DNA of 64,000 nt, taken from assembly GCF_049195245.1 (NCBI RefSeq), contig NZ_JBMIRR010000027.1:1287746-1351745 (forward strand). Reading direction: 5' to 3'. Of this stretch, positions 19,902 to 29,280 are shown piece after piece. The position numbers were made by a program, and so were the translations under genes. This DNA is from Arenimonas sp049195245 (GTDB taxonomy: Bacteria; Pseudomonadota; Gammaproteobacteria; Xanthomonadales; Xanthomonadaceae). Under the pieces are notes generated by a model. That model ran no database searches. It had not been told where the DNA came from and saw nothing but the letters and a program-made list of their open reading frames with translations. Positions within the stretch are counted from its first letter, which is position 1. Each line of letters opens with the position of its first letter.

Positions 19902-20725
19902 GCCGGCGCCAGCGCATTACCACCGCCCTGGTGCTGGCGCCGCTGCCGGTGCTGGCCGTGCTGTTCCTGCCCACGCCTTGGCTGGCGGCCGGCGTCGCGG
20001 CGGTGATCCTGGCGGGTCTGTGGGAATGGACCGCATTCGCCGGGCTGGAGGACAAGACGCCGCGCGTCCTGTTCCTCACCGCCAATGCGCTGATGATGGC
20101 GGCGCTGGTCTGGGGCGGCGGGCCCAGCCTGTTCACGCTCAAGCTGGTCAGCCTGATCGGCGTGGTGTGGTGGGGACTGGTGCTGCTGTGGCTGGCACGC
20201 CCGCGCTTCGCCGCCGCCGACAACCACGCCACCCGCAGCCTGAAACTGCTGGCCGGCAGCCTGTGCGCCGTGCCCGCGTGGTGCGCGCTGGGCTGGCTTC
20301 ATTCCGAGGGCGACCTGGGCCCACGCTGGACCCTGTTCGCGCTGGCCCTGGTCTGGGCCGCCGACAGCGGCGCCTATTTCGTCGGCTCCAAGTTCGGTCG
20401 CCGCAAGCTGGCCCCCAGCATCAGCCCGGGCAAGACCTGGGAAGGCGTGATCGGAGGTCTGGCCACCAGCGTCCTGCTGGCCGCGCTGGTGCTGCCGCTG
20501 CTGGGCCTGGGCTGGTCGGCGCTGCCGGCGCTGGCCCTGCTCACCGTGGTCACGGCCGCGATCTCGGTGGTCGGTGACCTGTTCGAAAGCCTGATGAAGC
20601 GGCATTCGGGCGTGAAGGATTCCGGTGCGCTGTTTCCCGGGCACGGCGGCCTGATGGACCGGCTGGACAGCCTACTGGCCGCGCTGCCGGTGTTCGCGGT
20701 GGGCAAGGCATGGCTGGGCCTCTGA
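19898..20725 (+). CDS. cdsA: Phosphatidate cytidylyltransferase (CDP-diacylglycerol synthase)
   Basis: Forms CDP-diacylglycerol from phosphatidate and CTP, the branch point of phospholipid synthesis. 275 aa with about eight hydrophobic segments and the C-terminal signature SLMKRHSGVKDSGALFPGHG with metal-binding Asp residues. Starts in a 4-base overlap with uppS behind GGGAGG and overlaps dxr by 16 bases. Confidence 0.95.
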   Translation: MSRRQRITTALVLAPLPVLAVLFLPTPWLAAGVAAVILAGLWEWTAFAGLEDKTPRVLFLTANALMMAALVWGGGPSLFTLKLVSLIGVVWWGLVLLWLARPRFAAADNHATRSLKLLAGSLCAVPAWCALGWLHSEGDLGPRWTLFALALVWAADSGAYFVGSKFGRRKLAPSISPGKTWEGVIGGLATSVLLAALVLPLLGLGWSALPALALLTVVTAAISVVGDLFESLMKRHSGVKDSGALFPGHGGLMDRLDSLLAALPVFAVGKAWLGL

Positions 20726-21894
20726 ACACCCTCGCCCTGCTGGGCGCCACCGGGTCGATCGGCGGTTCCACCCTGGACGTGGTGGCGCGGCACCCGGACC
20801 GCTTCCGCATCGGCGCGCTCAGCGCTCACTCGCGCGTGGACGAGCTGCTGGCGCTGTGCGCGCGGTTCCGTCCCGACGCGGCGGTGATCACCGACCCCGC
20901 CGGCTACGGCGCGCTGCGCGACGGCCTGCAGGCGCTGGGCCTGCCCACGCGGGCAATGGCGGGCCCGGCCGCGCTGGACGAGGTGGCCGCCGATCCCGCC
21001 AACGACATCGTCGTCGCCGCCATCGTCGGCGCGGCCGGCATGGCCTCGACCCTGGCCGCCGCGCGCGCCGGCAAGCGCCTGCTGCTGGCCAACAAGGAAT
21101 CGGTGGTGCTGGCCGGCGACCTGCTGATGCAGGCCGTGCGCGAAGGCGGCGCGACCCTGCTGCCGGTGGACAGCGAGCACAACGCCATCTACCAGTGCCT
21201 GCCGGCCGATGGCCAGCGTGGCGGCGTAAGAAGGCTGCTGCTGACGGCGTCCGGCGGCCCGTTCCGCGGCCGACGCCGCGAGGACCTGGCCGACATCACG
21301 CCCGACCAGGCCTGCGCCCATCCCAACTGGGTGATGGGCCGCAAGATCTCGGTCGACTCGGCCACGCTGATGAACAAGGGCCTGGAGGTGATCGAGGCCC
21401 GGCACCTGTTCGGCTTGCCCGCCTCGCAGATCGAGGTGGTCGTTCACCCGCAGAGCGTGATCCATTCGCTGGTGGACTACGTGGACGGTTCGGTGCTGGC
21501 CCAGCTGGGCAATCCCGACATGCGCACCGCGCTGGCCTATGGCCTGGCCTGGCCCGAACGCATCGATTCGGGCGTGGCGCCGCTGGACCTCACCGAGCTG
21601 GCGCGCTTCGACTTCGAGCCGCCGGACCGGGCGGCCTTCCCCTGCCTGGACCTGGCCTACCGCGCCCTCGAGGCCGGCGGCAGCGCCCCGGCCGTGCTGA
21701 ACGCGGCCAACGAAATCGCGGTTTCAGCCTTTCTTCAGGGCCAACTGGGTTTCCTAGGCATTCCCGACCTGATCCGGGCCTGCCTCGACGCCCACCCCGG
21801 CGGTCCGGCCGGCGACCTGGACCAGCTGATGCAAACCGACGCCGACACCCGGCGCGCGGCCGAGAGCCTGCTGCCGAGGATGCGCAAGCCATGA
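20710..21894 (+). CDS. dxr: 1-deoxy-D-xylulose 5-phosphate reductoisomerase
   Basis: Second step of the MEP isoprenoid pathway (DXP to MEP, NADPH). 394 aa, with the N-terminal Rossmann GATGSIGGSTLDV, LANKESVVLAG, the metal-binding PVDSEHNAI, and MNKGLEVIEA. It supplies precursor for ispA and uppS, both in this window. Overlaps cdsA by 16 and rseP by 4 bases. Confidence 0.97.
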   Translation: MAGPLNTLALLGATGSIGGSTLDVVARHPDRFRIGALSAHSRVDELLALCARFRPDAAVITDPAGYGALRDGLQALGLPTRAMAGPAALDEVAADPANDIVVAAIVGAAGMASTLAAARAGKRLLLANKESVVLAGDLLMQAVREGGATLLPVDSEHNAIYQCLPADGQRGGVRRLLLTASGGPFRGRRREDLADITPDQACAHPNWVMGRKISVDSATLMNKGLEVIEARHLFGLPASQIEVVVHPQSVIHSLVDYVDGSVLAQLGNPDMRTALAYGLAWPERIDSGVAPLDLTELARFDFEPPDRAAFPCLDLAYRALEAGGSAPAVLNAANEIAVSAFLQGQLGFLGIPDLIRACLDAHPGGPAGDLDQLMQTDADTRRAAESLLPRMRKP

Positions 21895-23225
21895 CGGAGT
21901 TCTTCGGTTCGGTGTGGTGGCTGATCGTCAGCCTCGGCATCCTGGTCACCATCCACGAGTTCGGCCACTACTGGGTGGCGCGGCGCTGCGGCGTGCGCGT
22001 GCTGCGTTTCTCGGTGGGCTTCGGCAAGCCGCTGTGGACGCGGGTGGGCAAGGACGGCACCGAATGGGTGATCGCCATGCTGCCCCTGGGCGGCTACGTG
22101 AAGATGCTCGACGAACGTGAGGTCGAAGTGGCGCCGCACGAGCGCCACGAAAGCTTCAACGCCAAGCCCGTGGGCCAGCGCATCGCGATCGTCGCGGCCG
22201 GGCCGCTGGCCAACCTGCTGCTGTGCATCGTCCTGCTGTGGGCGATGTTCGTGATCGGCAAGCCCGACCTGCAGGCCGACATCGGCCGCGCCGAGGGCGT
22301 GGCGGCCGAGGTCGGGTTCCAGCCAGGCGACCGCTTGCTGGCGGTCGGCGAACGGGAAACGCGCAGCCTCACCGAGGCCGGCATCGCCCTGTCCAACGCG
22401 GTGATGGACCGCGCGGCCACCCCGGTGCGCGTACGCACCGCCCAGGGCGACGAGGCCGTGCGCGTGCTGCCGCTGGACCGGCCGGGGCTGGCGGTGCGCG
22501 AGGAGCAGCCCTTCCAGGACCTCGGTTTGGTGCTGGCCTACCCCGCCGTTGTCGGTGACGTGGCCGCCGGCAGCGCCGCCGACGGCCGCCTGCAGACGGG
22601 CGACCGGATCGTGGCGGTGGAGGGTGAAACCATCCACACCTACGACCAGGTCGGCCCCGCCGTGCAGCGCGCGGCCAGCAACGGCCAGACCCTGGACCTG
22701 CGGGTGGAGCGCGCCGGCCGCACGGTCGTGGTTCAGGTTGACCCGCAGCTGAGCAACGACGACGGCCCGTCCCGCTGGGTGATCGGCGTGCTTCCCCAGG
22801 CCCGGTCCGAGGACGCCCTGCTGCGCTTCGGCCCGCTGCAGGCCCTGCCCGAATCCCTGGCCAAAACCGCCGAAATGAGCGGGGATGTGCTGAAAATGCT
22901 GGGCCGGATGGTCACCGGGCAGGCCTCGCTGCAGAACATTTCCGGCCCGATCACCATCGCCCGGGTCGCCAACGGCAGCGCCAGCCTGGGCCCGGCCTGG
23001 TTCCTGAACTTCCTGGCGATCCTGTCCCTGAGCCTGTGCATCATGAACCTGCTGCCCATCCCGGTCTTGGATGGGGGGCACCTGCTGTATTACCTTATCG
23101 AGCTGGTCAAGGGCAGCCCGGTCGGCGAGCGTGCGCTCGTGGCGGGCCAGTACGTCGGCTTGGCCATGCTGGCCAGCCTGATGGGACTGGCCTTCTACAA
23201 CGACATTCTCCGCCTCGGCTCCTGA
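21891..23225 (+). CDS. rseP: RIP zinc metalloprotease RseP
   Basis: Intramembrane site-2 protease that releases sigma-E from its anti-sigma factor under envelope stress. 444 aa, with HEFGH in the first membrane segment (about residues 22-26), two PDZ domains in the periplasmic middle (GDRLLAVGE and GDRIVAVEG), and the second active-site motif NLLPIPVLDGG near the C-terminus. It is placed before bamA, as is common in proteobacteria. Confidence 0.96.
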   Translation: MTEFFGSVWWLIVSLGILVTIHEFGHYWVARRCGVRVLRFSVGFGKPLWTRVGKDGTEWVIAMLPLGGYVKMLDEREVEVAPHERHESFNAKPVGQRIAIVAAGPLANLLLCIVLLWAMFVIGKPDLQADIGRAEGVAAEVGFQPGDRLLAVGERETRSLTEAGIALSNAVMDRAATPVRVRTAQGDEAVRVLPLDRPGLAVREEQPFQDLGLVLAYPAVVGDVAAGSAADGRLQTGDRIVAVEGETIHTYDQVGPAVQRAASNGQTLDLRVERAGRTVVVQVDPQLSNDDGPSRWVIGVLPQARSEDALLRFGPLQALPESLAKTAEMSGDVLKMLGRMVTGQASLQNISGPITIARVANGSASLGPAWFLNFLAILSLSLCIMNLLPIPVLDGGHLLYYLIELVKGSPVGERALVAGQYVGLAMLASLMGLAFYNDILRLGS

Positions 23226-23231
23226 CCCCAC

Positions 23232-23256
23232 TTTTTTCGCGGACGCACTTGCGTCC
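23232..23256 (+). other. T-run and hairpin between rseP and bamA
   Basis: TTTTTT (23232-23237) is followed by the perfect hairpin GGACGCA-CT-TGCGTCC (23241-23256). On the + strand the T-run precedes the stem, so it is not a forward terminator. It may stabilise the start of the bamA mRNA. Confidence 0.35.
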
Positions 23257-23271
23257 GTTACCAACGGATTG

Positions 23272-25776
23272 ATGATGACGCGACCCACTGTTCGCCGCTG
23301 CCTCCTGAGCCTCGCGCTCGCCGCCGCCATTGCCGGCCCCGCGCACGCCCAGAACTTCGACGCCTTCACCGTCGCCGACATCCGGGTCGAGGGCCTGCAG
23401 CGCATCTCGGCCGGCACCGTGTTCACCTACCTGCCGGTGGAAAAGGGCGACACCCTGGACCGCGGCAGCTCGGGCGCCGCCATCCGCGCCTTGTTCAAGA
23501 CCGGCTTCTTCAGCGACGTGCGGCTCGAGCGCCAGGGCGAGATCCTGGTCGTGGTCGTCACCGAGCGCCCGGCCATCAACACCATCACCCTGACCGGCAA
23601 CAAGGACATCAAGTCCGAGGACCTGCTGAACGGCCTGAAGAACATCGGCCTGAGCGAGGGCGAGACCTTCAACCCGCTCAACCTCGACCGCGTCACCCAG
23701 GAACTGATCCGCCAGTACAACAACCGCGGCAAGTACAACGTCTCGATCACGCCGACGGTCACCAACCTCGACCGCAACCGCGTGGACGTGTCGATCGTGA
23801 TCGCCGAGGGCAAGGCTGCGCGCATCCGCGACATCAACATCGTGGGCAACCAGACCTACCCCGACCTGGACATCCGCGAGGGCTGGGAATCGGGCACCAG
23901 CAACTGGCTGTCCTGGTACCGCCGCGACGACCAGTACTCGCGCGAGAAGCTCTCGGGCGACCTGGAGAAGCTCAACAACTACTACCTCGACCGCGGCTAC
24001 GTCGACTTCAACGTCGAGTCCACCCAGGTCGCGATCAGCCCGAACAAGCGCGACATCTTCGTCACCGCCAACGTCGCCGAGGGCGAGGTCTACACGGTGT
24101 CGTCGGTGAAGGTGACCGGCGACACGATCCTGCCGATGGAGGACGTCGAAAAGCTGGTGGTGCTCAAGGAAGGCATGACCTTCTCGCGCGGCCTGGTCGA
24201 GCTGACCTCCGACAGCATCATCGCCACGCTGGGCAACATCGGCTACGCGTTCGCGCAGGTCAATCCGGTGCCGGAGATCGACCGCGAGAAGCGCGAGATC
24301 GGCCTGAACTTCTTCGTCGATCCGGGCCCGCGCGTGCAGGTTCGCCGCATCACCTTCAAGGGCAACACCAACACCGCCGACGAGGTGCTGCGCCGCGAGA
24401 TGCGCCAGTTCGAGGGCGCCTGGTTCTCGCAGGCCGCGGTCGACCGCTCCAAGATCCGCCTGCAGCGCCTGGGCTTCTTCGAGGAAGTGGACATCGAGAC
24501 CCCGGAAGTCACCGGTTCGCCCGACCAGGTGGACGTGGTGATCACGGTGAAGGAGCGCAACGCCGGCCAGTTCACCTTCGGCCTGGGCTACCAGCAGGCC
24601 TATGGCCTGATCACCAGCGTGCAGCTGGTGCAGAACAACTTCCTGGGCACCGGCAACCGCTTCAGCCTGGCGGTGCAGAACAACAGCTTCTCCAAGCAGT
24701 TCTCGTTCGGCGTCACCGACCCCTACTTCACCGATTCCGGTGTCAGCCTGGGCTACAACCTCAGCTACAGCGACTACGACTACTCCAGCCGCGACACCAA
24801 CCTGGCGCAGTTCGACAACGCCGTGGCCGCCGGCGAGATCGTGCTGGGCATTCCGCTCACCGAAACCGACAGCATCAGCATGGCGCTGGGCATCGATCGC
24901 AACGAGCTGACCACCGACGACGGCAACACCCCGCCGCCGCTGATCGACTACCTGGTGGACTCGCTGGGCGACCGCCTGCGCTTCCCGCAGTTCCACATCA
25001 ACGACGACCTCGACGACGACACGCCGCCCGAGAACGACGACGACGATCCGACCACGACCGACCCGCTGTCCACCGGCGGCTTCCGCAGCTGGAACGTCAA
25101 CGCCTGGCGCGTGCAGCTGGGCTGGCAGCGCGATTCGCGCAACGACTTCCTGATGCCGACCCGCGGCACCTACCACCGCATCGGTGCCGAAGTGGTGCTG
25201 CCGGGCAGCGACCTGGAGTACTACCGCCTCAGCTACAACTTCGAGCACTACCGCCTGCTCACCAACTGGCTGGGCCTGAAGATCGGCGCCGAGCTGGGCT
25301 ACGGCGACAGCTACGGCAAGACGGCCGACCAGGTCTGCACCGTGTACGACGACTTCGGCGCGATCGTGCCGGGCGCCACCACGTCCTGCGGCCTGCCCTT
25401 CTTCCGCAACTACTACGCCGGCGGCCCGCAGTCGGTGCGTGGCTTCGAGACCAACACCATCGGTCCGTTCTACGCCTTCAGCAGCGACTACCGCCAGCCG
25501 CTGGGCGGCCCGCTCAAGACCGTGGGCACGTTCGAGCTGTTCTTCCCGACCCTGTTCGACAGCCGCGGCACGCGCCTGTCGGCCTTCATCGACTACGGCA
25601 ACGTCTACCGTTCCGTGGACGACTGGGAAGCCAAGACGCTGCGCATCTCGGCCGGCCTGGCGCTGCAGTGGCAGTCGCCGATGGGCCCGATCTCGATCAG
25701 CTACGCCGCGCCGATCCAGCGCGAGCGCTCCGACGAGATCGAACGCCTGCAGTTCACGTTCGGCGGCCAGTTCTAA
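23272..25776 (+). CDS. bamA: Outer membrane protein assembly factor BamA
   Basis: Core of the BAM complex that inserts beta-barrel proteins into the outer membrane. 834 aa: signal peptide ending PAHAQ, five POTRA domains (VADIRVEGLQRIS..., ITLTGNKDIKS, IRDINIVGNQTYPD, SVKVTGDTI, RRITFKGNTNTADEV) and an Omp85 barrel ending FTFGGQF. An acidic insertion (LDDDTPPENDDDDPTTTD, about residues 580-597) interrupts the barrel and is probably an extracellular loop. Start codon choices are ATG 23272 or 23275. Confidence 0.97.
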   Translation: MMTRPTVRRCLLSLALAAAIAGPAHAQNFDAFTVADIRVEGLQRISAGTVFTYLPVEKGDTLDRGSSGAAIRALFKTGFFSDVRLERQGEILVVVVTERPAINTITLTGNKDIKSEDLLNGLKNIGLSEGETFNPLNLDRVTQELIRQYNNRGKYNVSITPTVTNLDRNRVDVSIVIAEGKAARIRDINIVGNQTYPDLDIREGWESGTSNWLSWYRRDDQYSREKLSGDLEKLNNYYLDRGYVDFNVESTQVAISPNKRDIFVTANVAEGEVYTVSSVKVTGDTILPMEDVEKLVVLKEGMTFSRGLVELTSDSIIATLGNIGYAFAQVNPVPEIDREKREIGLNFFVDPGPRVQVRRITFKGNTNTADEVLRREMRQFEGAWFSQAAVDRSKIRLQRLGFFEEVDIETPEVTGSPDQVDVVITVKERNAGQFTFGLGYQQAYGLITSVQLVQNNFLGTGNRFSLAVQNNSFSKQFSFGVTDPYFTDSGVSLGYNLSYSDYDYSSRDTNLAQFDNAVAAGEIVLGIPLTETDSISMALGIDRNELTTDDGNTPPPLIDYLVDSLGDRLRFPQFHINDDLDDDTPPENDDDDPTTTDPLSTGGFRSWNVNAWRVQLGWQRDSRNDFLMPTRGTYHRIGAEVVLPGSDLEYYRLSYNFEHYRLLTNWLGLKIGAELGYGDSYGKTADQVCTVYDDFGAIVPGATTSCGLPFFRNYYAGGPQSVRGFETNTIGPFYAFSSDYRQPLGGPLKTVGTFELFFPTLFDSRGTRLSAFIDYGNVYRSVDDWEAKTLRISAGLALQWQSPMGPISISYAAPIQRERSDEIERLQFTFGGQF

Positions 25777-25785
25777 GGGCCCGGC

Positions 25786-26808
25786 GTGCCGGCGCCGGCC
25801 CCGTCGCACAGCCTGGCCGAGCTCGCCGAGCGCTTCGGCCTCACGCTGCGCGGCGAAGGGACGGTGCGCATCCACGGCGTCGGCACGCTTGCCGCCGCCG
25901 GTCCCGGCCAGCTGGCCTTCCTGGCCAATCCGCGCTATCGCAAGGAGCTGGCGTCCACGTCCGCCAGCGCCGTGGTGCTGGCCGAAGCCGATGCCGAGCA
26001 GTGCCCGGTGCCCTGCCTGGTGGCGGCCTCTCCGTACACCAGCTTTGCGCGGATCGCGGCGCTGTTCGAACCCGTGGCGGAGGCCATGCCTGGCGTGCAC
26101 GCCAGCGCGGTGATCGATCCGTCTGCCCACATCGATCCCTCGGCCCATGTCGGCCCCTACACCACGATAGGCCCCGGCAGCCGCATTGACGCCGGCGCCG
26201 TGATCGGCCCCGGCTGCATCATCGGCGAACACTGCGTGGTCGGCCCCGATTGCCGGCTGGTCGCGCGCGTCACCCTGGTGGCGCGGGTGCGGCTGGGCGC
26301 GCGCGTGCGCATCCACCCCGGTGCCGTGCTCGGCGCCGACGGCTTCGGCTTGGCCATGGAGTCCGGACGCTGGATCAAGGTGCCCCAGCTGGGCGGAGTC
26401 CAGGTCGGCGACGACTGCGAGATCGGCGCCAACACCACCATCGACCGCGGCGCCATCGAGGACACCGTGCTGGACGAGGACGTGCGCCTGGACAACCAGA
26501 TCCAGGTCGGCCACAACGTCCGGATCGGCGCCCACACCGCCATCGCCGGCTGCGTGGCCATCGCCGGCTCGGCCCGGATCGGGCGCTATTGCCTGATCGG
26601 CGGCGCCGTCGGCATCACCGGCCACCTGGAAATCTGCGACCGGGTGACCGTCACCGCCATGAGCCTGGTCACCGCCTCGATCACCGAGCCGGGCGAGTAT
26701 TCCTCGGGCATGCCGGTCCAGGACAGCCGGTCCTGGCGCCGCAATGGCGCCCGTTTCAGGCAACTCGACGAGCTGGCGCGTAGAATGGCGGCCCACGACC
26801 GGGATTGA
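25786..26808 (+). CDS. lpxD: UDP-3-O-(3-hydroxyacyl)glucosamine N-acyltransferase
   Basis: Third acylation step of lipid A synthesis. 340 aa from a GTG start nine bases after the bamA stop. The N-terminal uridine-binding domain (LGTLAAAGPGQLAFLANPRY type) is followed by a left-handed beta-helix of hexapeptide repeats. The catalytic His is in QVGHNVRIG (His243). skp, which separates bamA and lpxD in enterics, is not present. Confidence 0.96.
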   Translation: MPAPAPSHSLAELAERFGLTLRGEGTVRIHGVGTLAAAGPGQLAFLANPRYRKELASTSASAVVLAEADAEQCPVPCLVAASPYTSFARIAALFEPVAEAMPGVHASAVIDPSAHIDPSAHVGPYTTIGPGSRIDAGAVIGPGCIIGEHCVVGPDCRLVARVTLVARVRLGARVRIHPGAVLGADGFGLAMESGRWIKVPQLGGVQVGDDCEIGANTTIDRGAIEDTVLDEDVRLDNQIQVGHNVRIGAHTAIAGCVAIAGSARIGRYCLIGGAVGITGHLEICDRVTVTAMSLVTASITEPGEYSSGMPVQDSRSWRRNGARFRQLDELARRMAAHDRD

Positions 26809-26825
26809 AGGCAAGGAAACAGCGG

Positions 26826-27296
26826 ATGAGCGACGACACCATCAAGATGCCCGTGGATGTCTCCTGCATCCTGCACCTGCTGCCGCACCGCTACCCCTTC
26901 CTGCTGGTGGACCGGGTGATCGAGCTGGAGCCGCACAAGCGCATCCGGGCCATCAAGAACGTCACCTTCAACGAACCCTTCTTCCAGGGCCACTTCCCCG
27001 GCCGCCCGGTGATGCCCGGCGTGCTGGTGATCGAGGCGATGGCGCAGGCCGGCGGCGTGCTGACGCAGCTCTCGCAGCCCAAGGACGAATGCCAGCAGGG
27101 CAAGCTGTTCTACCTGGTCAAGGTGGACAAGGCGCGCTTCAACCGCATGGTGGTGCCGGGCGACCAGCTCGACATCGAAGTGCGGGTCAAGCGCCTGATC
27201 CGCAACATGGCCCTGTACGAGTGCGTGGCGCGCGTGGACGGCAAGGACGTGGCCAGCGCCGAAATCCTCTGCGCCGAAGGCAAGCGCGACGCATGA
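26826..27296 (+). CDS. fabZ: 3-hydroxyacyl-[acyl-carrier-protein] dehydratase FabZ
   Basis: Dehydrates beta-hydroxyacyl-ACP in fatty acid elongation and competes with LpxA/LpxD for substrate, which explains the clustering. 156 aa, hot-dog fold, with LLPHRYPFLLVDRV, GHFPGRPVMPGVL (catalytic His) and IEAMAQAGG (catalytic Glu). ATG 26826 follows AAGGAAA; an upstream TTG is not needed. Confidence 0.97.
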   Translation: MSDDTIKMPVDVSCILHLLPHRYPFLLVDRVIELEPHKRIRAIKNVTFNEPFFQGHFPGRPVMPGVLVIEAMAQAGGVLTQLSQPKDECQQGKLFYLVKVDKARFNRMVVPGDQLDIEVRVKRLIRNMALYECVARVDGKDVASAEILCAEGKRDA

Positions 27297-28066
27297 TCCA
27301 TCCCAGCGCCCAGGTCGACCCCGGCGCGCGGCTGGGGGCCAACGTCAGCATCGGCGCCTTCGCCGTGATCGGCCCCGAGGTCGAGATCGGCGACGGCACA
27401 CGCATCGATGCGCATACCGTGGTCACCGGCCCCACCCGCATCGGCCGCGACAACCACATCCATGCCCACGCCGCGGTCGGCGGCGATCCGCAGGACAAGA
27501 AGTTCGCCGGCGAGCGCACCGAACTGGTGATCGGCGACCGCAACTCGATCCGCGAGTTCACCACCATCAACCGCGGCACCGGCACCGGCGGCGGCACCAC
27601 CCGCATCGGCAACGACAACTGGATCCTGGCGTACGCGCACATCGCGCACGACTGCCAGGTCGGCAACCACTGCGTGTTCTCCAACAACGCCACCCTGGCC
27701 GGGCACGTGGAAGTGGGCGACTACGTGATCCTGAGCGGCTTCGCCGGCATCCACCAGTTCTGCCGGATCGGTGCGCACGCCTTCATCGGCATGGGCGCGC
27801 TGGTCAATGCCGACGTGCCGCCCTACCTGATGGTCGCGGCCGAGGGCTACAGCCGTCCGCGCGGCATCAACGCCGAGGGCCTCAAGCGCCGCGGCTTCGA
27901 CGCCACCCGCATCGCCCAGATCAAGCGTGCCTACCGCGCCCTGTACATGTCGGGCGCACCGATGGCCGCCGCCCGCGAGCAGCTGGCGCTGGTGGCGGCC
28001 GAGTCCGACGACGTGCGGCTGATGCTCGAGTTCATCGAGCGCAGCGAGCGCGGCCTGTTGCGCTGA
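27293..28066 (+). CDS. lpxA: UDP-N-acetylglucosamine acyltransferase
   Basis: First lipid A step: transfers an R-3-hydroxyacyl chain to UDP-GlcNAc. 257 aa, hexapeptide beta-helix; catalytic His119 in AHIAHDCQVG, and NNATLAGHVEVGDY downstream. Four-base overlap with fabZ. Confidence 0.97.
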   Translation: MIHPSAQVDPGARLGANVSIGAFAVIGPEVEIGDGTRIDAHTVVTGPTRIGRDNHIHAHAAVGGDPQDKKFAGERTELVIGDRNSIREFTTINRGTGTGGGTTRIGNDNWILAYAHIAHDCQVGNHCVFSNNATLAGHVEVGDYVILSGFAGIHQFCRIGAHAFIGMGALVNADVPPYLMVAAEGYSRPRGINAEGLKRRGFDATRIAQIKRAYRALYMSGAPMAAAREQLALVAAESDDVRLMLEFIERSERGLLR

Positions 28067-28083
28067 CCGCGGCGGCCCGGCCC

Positions 28084-29280
28084 GTGCCTGGCCCCTACCT
28101 GCCTCCCCTGCCCGGCCAAGCGGCGCCCGCGCCGCGGCGCTGGCGCATCGCCGTGGTCGCAGGCGAAGCCTCGGGCGACCTGCTGGGTTCGGGCCTGGTG
28201 CGCGAGCTTCGGCTGCGCTACCCCGAGGCGGAATTCGCCGGCGTCGGCGGCGAGCACCTGCGCAGCGCCGGCATGGACACCTGGCACGACTGCAGCGAGC
28301 TGGCGGTGATGGGCCTGGCCGAGGTGCTGCGGCACCTGCCGCGGCTGCTGCGGCTGCGGCGCGCGCTGCGCCAGCGCCTGCTGGCCTGGAAGCCGGACGT
28401 GTTCATCGGCATCGACGCGCCCGACTTCAACCTGGGCCTGGAGCGCCAGCTCAAGCGAGCCGGCATCCGCACCGTGCACTACGTCAGCCCCTCGGTGTGG
28501 GCCTGGCGCGAAGGCCGCGCGGCGAAGATCGGCCGCAGCGCGGACCGCGTGCTGTGTCTGTTCCCGATGGAGCCGCCGATCTACGCGCGCCACGGCATCG
28601 ATGCGCGCTTCGTCGGGCACCCGCTGGCCGACGCCTTTCCGATGCACCCCGACCGCGAGGCCGCGCGCGCTCACCTGGGCCGCGATCCGGTGGCGCCCCT
28701 GCTCGCGGTGCTGCCCGGCAGCCGGCTGGGCGAGATCGAGCGGCTGCTGCCGACCTTCCTGGAAGCCGCGCGCTTCGTCACCGCGCAGGTGCCGGACCTG
28801 GTGGTGGTGATTCCCGCGGCCAACCCGGGCTGCCGCACGCTGATCGAATCGCTGCTGCACCGCTCGGCCCTGGCCAATGCCATCGTGGTGGACGGCCAGG
28901 CCCACGACGTGATGGTGGCCTCGGACGTGGTGCTGCTGGCCTCGGGCACCGCCGCGCTGGAAGCCATGCTGGCCAAGCGGCCGATGGTGGTGGGCTACCG
29001 CATTTCGGCCCTGACCTACCGCATCGTGATGGGCCTGGGCCTGATGAAGGTGAACCGCTACAGCCTGCCCAACGTGCTGGCCAACGAACCCATCGTGCCC
29101 GAGCTGATGCAGCACGACTGCACGCCGGAGAACCTGGGCGAAGCGGTGATGCAGTGGTTCCGCCAGCCCGAGGCCCGCGCCGCGCTGCTGCCGCGCTACC
29201 AGGCCATCCACGCCACGCTGCGCCGAGATGCCTCGGCCAGCGCCGCCGACGCCGTGGCCGAACTGCTGGAGCGCCCATGA
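28084..29280 (+). CDS. lpxB: Lipid-A-disaccharide synthase
   Basis: Joins UDP-diacylglucosamine and lipid X into the lipid A disaccharide (GT19). 398 aa from a GTG start. Motifs: VAGEASGDLLGSGLV, GIDAPDFNLGLE, SPSVWAWREGRA, and LASGTAALEAMLAKRPMVVGY. Overlaps rnhB by 4 bases. Confidence 0.96.
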   Translation: MPGPYLPPLPGQAAPAPRRWRIAVVAGEASGDLLGSGLVRELRLRYPEAEFAGVGGEHLRSAGMDTWHDCSELAVMGLAEVLRHLPRLLRLRRALRQRLLAWKPDVFIGIDAPDFNLGLERQLKRAGIRTVHYVSPSVWAWREGRAAKIGRSADRVLCLFPMEPPIYARHGIDARFVGHPLADAFPMHPDREAARAHLGRDPVAPLLAVLPGSRLGEIERLLPTFLEAARFVTAQVPDLVVVIPAANPGCRTLIESLLHRSALANAIVVDGQAHDVMVASDVVLLASGTAALEAMLAKRPMVVGYRISALTYRIVMGLGLMKVNRYSLPNVLANEPIVPELMQHDCTPENLGEAVMQWFRQPEARAALLPRYQAIHATLRRDASASAADAVAELLERP

